Positions 59,125 to 64,000 of a stretch of DNA of 64,000 nucleotides are shown here, in pieces. The notes beneath the pieces were generated by a model. That model did no database searches, was not told where the DNA came from, and worked only from the letters and a program-made list of their open reading frames with translations. The position numbers were made by a program, and so were the translations under genes. Source of the stretch: Sextonia rubra. Taxonomy: Eukaryota; Streptophyta; Magnoliopsida; Laurales; Lauraceae. The DNA lies in contig JASUAD010000010.1 in assembly GCA_037013555.1 (NCBI GenBank), positions 32,982,881-33,046,880 of the forward strand. Direction: 5' to 3'. Numbering within the stretch: position 1 is the first letter of the stretch; each line of letters opens with the position of its first letter.

Positions 59125-61240
59125 ATGCTTGCAATCTTTTTCTAAAAAGTCTCAATTAGAGTAAGGTCTATCTAAACTGGTCCCGCTTTAATTTGAACTC
59201 TTCAATATTTTACTAGTTGAATTAGAATGTGGAGGAAATAAATTTTTTAGGACCAATAAAACCCTAGGATGATTTAAATCTCACTACTTAGTGATCCACA
59301 CTCGTAGAGTTTATCTGCCTGTGGACCCCACTTGAACATAAGATAAGGCTTATAGAAGCTCTTATCTCATCCTATTATGCCAAAGAATGCTTTTTTGACT
59401 TGGCTAATAAGCCACAACTATTACAGAGATAGAGTCCGTTGTAAATCAAAATTAAAAACTTAATCCCATTTTTCTAAAGATAGTCTATCTTAAAAATGAC
59501 CATTCCTATTAATTTGGACGTCGGGTTGGCTCAAATGACCTAATGTTGGAAAAGTTATTCAGAGTAAATGTCTTGGAGCCCAAAATTGCACACAGTAGAG
59601 CTAAAATGAGAAAATTATGGGCCCAAAAAGTTTCATGTACATTTTTAAGTTGGATTGCAATTATATATACACCATTAAAGTATAACTGCCGCACATCCCT
59701 CTATAAATTCCATTTGAAGATTGGATAAAAATTCCAAAAGCTTACACCTCATCTTCTCTCCAAGATCTCTCTCATCTCAAGAAATAAATCCAATCAATAA
59801 GTAGCAGATCTTATTTTTCAATCCATAAAAAAGAGGACTATATTCAATAAATATGATAATAAGAAAACTATAAAAGAAAGCCACCATGGGAGGCTCTGTC
59901 TCATTATCAGTTAGATATGGAAGTCACAGATCGCTCTCTCCCTCTCTTCTCCACCTTGCTTCCTTCCATTAATTTTTGAATTTTATTATAAAGTTATTAT
60001 GGAGCCTTGTTCTGGAAAGTAAGATCTAGATGCAAGATTGCTAAGAGGCCATTGTATAAGGAGAAGATATAAATGAAGTTATTTTTTATGCATGTTCTTT
60101 GCACTGGTGGTTTGAGTTTCTAATTGAAGCGAAAGATAAAATTAACTATTTTAATATTCTAATTTATATTTGTTATTCTGGTATTTTTCGATTACCTCTT
60201 GTTAATGTACCTTTAAAAGATAATAATAGATTTGTTTTCATATTAAAGGCAAACCTTTTATTTATATTCGTAATGAATAAATTTTGATCATTCATACTTA
60301 GTTTGGCAGATTATGCTTAGATATTTAGTTAATTTTTTATAGTATATGCTTAGATTAATAAGTAATACTTAGGATGTTCATTATTTTATTAGGTAAAGGA
60401 GGTCTTGGGTATTTAATTAAGAATTAGTGTTTACAATAGTCAAATAATCAAGATAAAAAACATTGATTTGTTTTTTATCTGAATTATCTTGAGACAAAAA
60501 ATAGAATAATTACATGATTAGATTGATTATCTTGCTTAGTAGATTCCAAATGCTTTGATCTGTTTATTTTATTATTTTTTTTGTATTTTTTTATTCACAT
60601 ATCATTAAGTTTTTCAATTTTTGCTGTTAATTTAAAAAGATTCAATTTTTAATTAAAAAGTTCAAAAGTACTCTCTATGAGGTCGACCTATATCCGTCGC
60701 TATCTCAACAAGACAACTGTGCACTTACAGTTTTAAATACATTGATTACATTCACATAAAGCTCTTTAAAAAATCAAACTTCACTGATTAGCTTCTTCAC
60801 CTATGGACCTACATGTTGACATGTGGGTGCACTTCCACTCATCACTTGACGTTATGCTTCCACATCTTTTATAAAATTTATGAGTTCATTAAAAAAACAA
60901 TAATAAAAATCATGGATCCACTCTTAAAATCCATTTAAAAATTCTCAATTTGCTTTGAAAACCAAACTAGCCATAAGAGTACTTACCCCTTAAATAAAAA
61001 TTTTGAATCCGCCATCGCTCAAGGTGATGTGGGGAGTGCATCGCAAGATGCCCCGTGATGACGTGGGAGGATCTCGACCCCATAGGATCCGGAGTCGTCG
61101 GAGGTGATTCACGTGGCTGGGGCCCACCTATGTAGATGCCATATGTTGGGTCTACCGCTGGATGAACGTCCCAGATCTCTTTGGCAAGTCCGAGTGCAAA
61201 TATGACCCCGTGCTCCTCCGAGTAGTCGTCGGGTCGTTGC
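59125..61240. other. Gene-free stretch upstream of the metalloprotease gene
   Basis: It is AT-rich with no supportable gene. Positions 60960-61240 are GC-richer and probably the promoter of the gene starting at 61455. Confidence 0.45.
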
Positions 61241-61242
61241 AG

Positions 61243-61250
61243 TATATAAA
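61243..61250 (+). promoter_or_regulatory. TATA box of the M16 metalloprotease gene
   Basis: TATATAAA lies 212 bp before the ATG, in a GC-richer promoter. Confidence 0.65.
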
Positions 61251-61363
61251 TATGTATTTCTGCGAACGTACCGGGCAAGAAATGGCAGAGAAGAAAGAGG
61301 GAAGCCATTTTTTATGAGAACTGAATTCCGCACAAACAATCAAAAGCAAAAAGACAGACGGAG

Positions 61364-61416
61364 AGCCCAAGCCCAAGCCCAAGCCCAAGGCCCCCCCTCC
61401 TCCTCCTCCTCCTCCT
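61364..61416 (+). repeat. (AGCCCA)n and (CCT)n repeats in the 5' leader
   Basis: About four AGCCCA units are followed by a C-run and about six CCT units, 40-90 bp before the ATG. Such tracts are common in plant 5' leaders. Confidence 0.8.
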
Positions 61417-61454
61417 TTCTGCACCACTCACCACCATCGCCAAACGCATCAACC

Positions 61455-62689
61455 ATGGCCGTGGAGAAACGAGAAGTCGAGATCTTCAAGCCACGCACGG
61501 ACACTAGATCCTACCGTCGGATCGTCCTCCCCAATGCCCTCGAAGTCCTCCTCGTCAGCGATACCGACAGCGACAAAGTAAAATCCCCTCGTTTCCAAAA
61601 CACTTTCCGTGATTCCCGAATCCACGACTTTCCTCGCTTTTCTCCAAGCTTCCGCTAATTAATTGAAGATTCTGTTGTTTGCGCCCTAGATTCTGAATTC
61701 TCGTGTGGTTTTGGTGATTCTTAGGCAGCGGCTTCGATGAATGTTAGCGTAGGGTCCTTCAGCGATCCCGACGGTCTCGATGGTCTCGCGCACTTTCTCG
61801 GTAAAATCCGACAATTGCATTATGCTTAATCTGGGGCTGGGGTGTAATTAGTACAGAGCATGCCCAGCTAACCTATTTCTTAGCCATTTTGTTTGATTTA
61901 GCTGTATTAACATCCTTACTTACATACTTAAAGGTTGGATTTCATTATCAACTAGAGTCCCATGTTTTCCTGCAGAGCATATGTTGTTTTATGCTAGTGA
62001 GAAATATCCGTTGGAGGACAGTTATTCAAAGTACATAGCAGAGGTATGTGTGTATGTCCTTCTCTTTGAGCTCGGCCGAGTGGCTTTTGAATCAATCTCA
62101 CCTTTGGGTGTTCATGAGACATGGTCAATTGGTCATAGCCAAGTTGAGCCCATCACCACTAAGCTAGCACATATAAGAAATTGGTCTGAGTGGGATGATG
62201 ATTGAAGTTCTCATGATTTATGACCATTGTGGACTTCTGAATCATTCTTGTTTTCTTTTTGCCTGGGTGATGACAATGATCAGCATGGTGGCAGCACAAA
62301 TGCCTACACAGCTTCAGAACACACAAACTTCTTCTTTGATGTTAACAGTGACTGTTTTGAGGAGGCCTTGGATAGGTACGGGGATGTTGTACCAATTGGG
62401 TAGTTGGTTTGCGTTGTCAGTTGTTTTCTTTTACGGTTGTGAGTTCCGAATTTTGATGTGATTTGCCTCTCAGATTTGCACAGTTCTTTATCAAACCATT
62501 GATGTCTCCTGATGCTACCTTGAGGGAAATTAAAGCTGTTGATTCTGGTAACATTCTATTTGTAAATTGTTTTTCTGCTGTGAAATTTCATCAAGTTCTA
62601 TAAATTGCTGCGCGACCATTCTGAGTTATTACTTTTATTATGCAGAGAATCAAAAGAATTTATTGTCTGATGGTTGGCGTATCAGTCAG
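61455..62689 (+). CDS. Insulin-degrading-enzyme-like zinc metalloprotease (M16), 5' part only
   Basis: Six exons are visible: 61455-61577, 61725-61800, 61976-62043, 62284-62375, 62474-62547 and 62646-62689. All have GT-AG junctions that keep frame, giving the first 159 residues. The family runs to about 970 residues; the rest lies beyond 64000, after an intron of over 1.3 kb. The enzyme is a large clam-shaped M16 peptidase that degrades short peptides. The closest plant type is peroxisomal (Arabidopsis At2g41790 class). The zinc site HFLEH is at 64-68, preceded by SVGSFSDPDGLDGLA. It is followed by MLFYASEKYPLEDSYSKYI, then HGGSTNAYTASEHTNFFFDV, then the FIKPLMSPDATLREIKAVDS block with the downstream acidic residues of the site. 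The intron 2/3 junction splits the codon of the catalytic Glu67. The ATG context is good (ACCATGG). No defect is seen. Peroxisomal location needs the unseen C terminus. Confidence 0.93.
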
Positions 62690-64000
62690 GTATCAGTTGA
62701 TTGACTACTTAGTTACTCTTGTGAATCTTGGTTAGAAACAATGCAACTTAATCCATTTCAACACTGCACCAACTTTTTCGATGGTAACTTTTGGGATATT
62801 CACTTTAATGCAGTGCAGAAGATAAACATCAATTGCGTTGTTTACAAAGGCGCCAAATCTTTCCACCAAAGTTACGTCAATTTGGGGTTATCTTTTCTTA
62901 GGCATGGAGAAACCATGTAGAAGCCGTTTGGACCTCATTTGTAATCATCATGATAATTGGGAACTTGATACACTCCCAGATCTCTGTTCCCATTTAGCTA
63001 CAACACCACTTCATCATGTAAATAAGAAACCCTCTAATCCGCCTTATGATAGGTGCTCTCCTGATCTATAACTTTGAAACATTTTTGAGTTGGCCTCATT
63101 GAGTTCCGCCATTTGACAACGCATTTATTTAAATAAGGTTTCCATCAAAGATATGTCTTTCTTTGATAAAAGCAGTATGAGCTGGGGATGCTGTAATTTA
63201 AGTATACCATCTTGCTTAACCTGCTGCATTGCTTAAATTATCTAAATTATGCTTTAGACTCTAGAGAATGTATCTATAAAAAGGCTAATTACAATACCCT
63301 ACATTAGAATTGAAAGTGCAAGCTAGACCAATGCAAGTCCTAGTGGGGGGAGGGGGGGTCGATAGGGCTAAATTAAAAATTTTAACTTAATTAACCGGAT
63401 TATTCCAATTAAACCCAAACAAGAATGCACCCAATTTTCACAACAAAGTGTAAATATAGAAGAAGGCAATCAAGTGAAGTGCAGTAATGGGTGTGTGCTA
63501 ACCACTCAATAATATGCCAATATGTCCAAGGCAGTCTAGCACATGTGAAGTGTTCGTTAATTCTATCAAGATGTGATTATATAGCACATGTATCTCAAAA
63601 AGAAAAATTGTTTACAATCAAGCATATAAGAGATAGAAACACACAAATATTTATAGTGGTTCAATCCTTGGCCTAGTCCACTCTCAAGAGCACTACTCCC
63701 AAATGGTCTCTTGGTTCCACTATATGAGTTTTTCACCAGGGTTCACCTCTAACCAAATACGCCTACCAGTTTTTTGATATGGTGGTTCGATCACTAAGAT
63801 CTAATCCACCAACCTATTTGTTATAGTGGTTCAATGACTAAGGTCTAGTCCACTATAGAATAAATGGAAATTTAAAATTACCAAGAAGGCTTGCCCTTTG
63901 CAGACAAATCTAACTCAATGCACATTCTTGAAGGCTGAACTGGATCTCTAAGCTTTGACCTGCTTGCTATGCTCCTTAGTGATGAGGATGCTCCAATGTG
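62690..64000. other. Intron 6 of the metalloprotease gene, with transposon-like sequence
   Basis: No further exon matching the family (expected to continue LQKHL, then GNWDTL) is found up to the edge. At 63640-63860 a phrase recurs three times (GTGGTTCAATCCTTGGCC, GTGGTTCGATCACTAAG, GTGGTTCAATGACTAAGG), each followed by a CTAGTCCACT-like word. Such wording is common in plant retrotransposon LTRs, but no LTR ends are shown. A G-run lies at 63344-63359. Confidence 0.5.

Noticed and set aside
62815..62890. Possible exon 7 of the metalloprotease (TGCAG|TGCAGAAG)
   Set aside because: Only the first few bases resemble the expected LQK codons. The following sequence does not encode the family's HLSSENHPYHKF-like block in any frame.

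Overview
This is nuclear DNA from a flowering plant. The evidence is spliced genes with GT-AG introns, plant-specific protein families (arabinogalactan peptide, STP-type hexose transporter, a DUF6821-like protein), and nested LTR retrotransposons and MITE-like elements in AT-rich intergenic DNA. No bacterial, organellar or viral gene was seen. I cannot name the species.

Only four genes look intact as far as they can be seen. They are an arabinogalactan peptide (5.8-6.0 kb, +), a single-pass membrane protein of the DUF6821 type in two exons (16.7-18.4 kb, -), a four-exon sugar/proton symporter of 514 residues (33.4-37.5 kb, -), and the first six exons of a peroxisomal-type insulin-degrading-enzyme-like M16 metalloprotease (61.5-62.7 kb, +), which runs off the right edge. 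There is also an F-box relic near 7.6-8.0 kb and a truncated tRNA-Ser(CGA)-like sequence near 30.5 kb. The four genes belong to unrelated pathways and look like ordinary dispersed plant genes with no operon-like logic.

The rest is mostly transposon-derived. The clearest structure is a three-layer nest at 44.1-54.9 kb. A Ty1/copia element (- strand; 5-bp target duplication GATTT; 373-375 bp LTRs; tRNA-Met-type primer site; polypurine tract; broken gag and pol) carries in its reverse transcriptase a 2.49-kb solo LTR (target duplication TCACG). That LTR is itself interrupted by a second copy of the same LTR in opposite orientation (target duplication ACTTT). The result is an inverted repeat with arms of about 2.26 kb. 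A third copy of this LTR stands alone at 25.1-27.8 kb (target duplication CCCAT). All three carry dense arrays of a 15-bp palindrome, TACGGCTAAGCCGTA, downstream of the likely LTR promoter. The same palindrome recurs at 42.1-42.3 kb in an otherwise different context.

Other elements are a complete TRIM (58.6-59.1 kb, target duplication AATTA) with a solo LTR relative at 5.1 kb, long-TIR elements with a repeated AAATAGGCCC motif (12.2-13.4 and 20.1-23.0 kb), a small MITE family (22.5 and 56.5 kb), a MITE in an intron at 16.9-17.6 kb, a tandem doublet at 13.7-14.7 kb, and degenerate tandem repeats at 3.0-3.7 and 39.4-40.8 kb. The stretches between these have no supportable gene.
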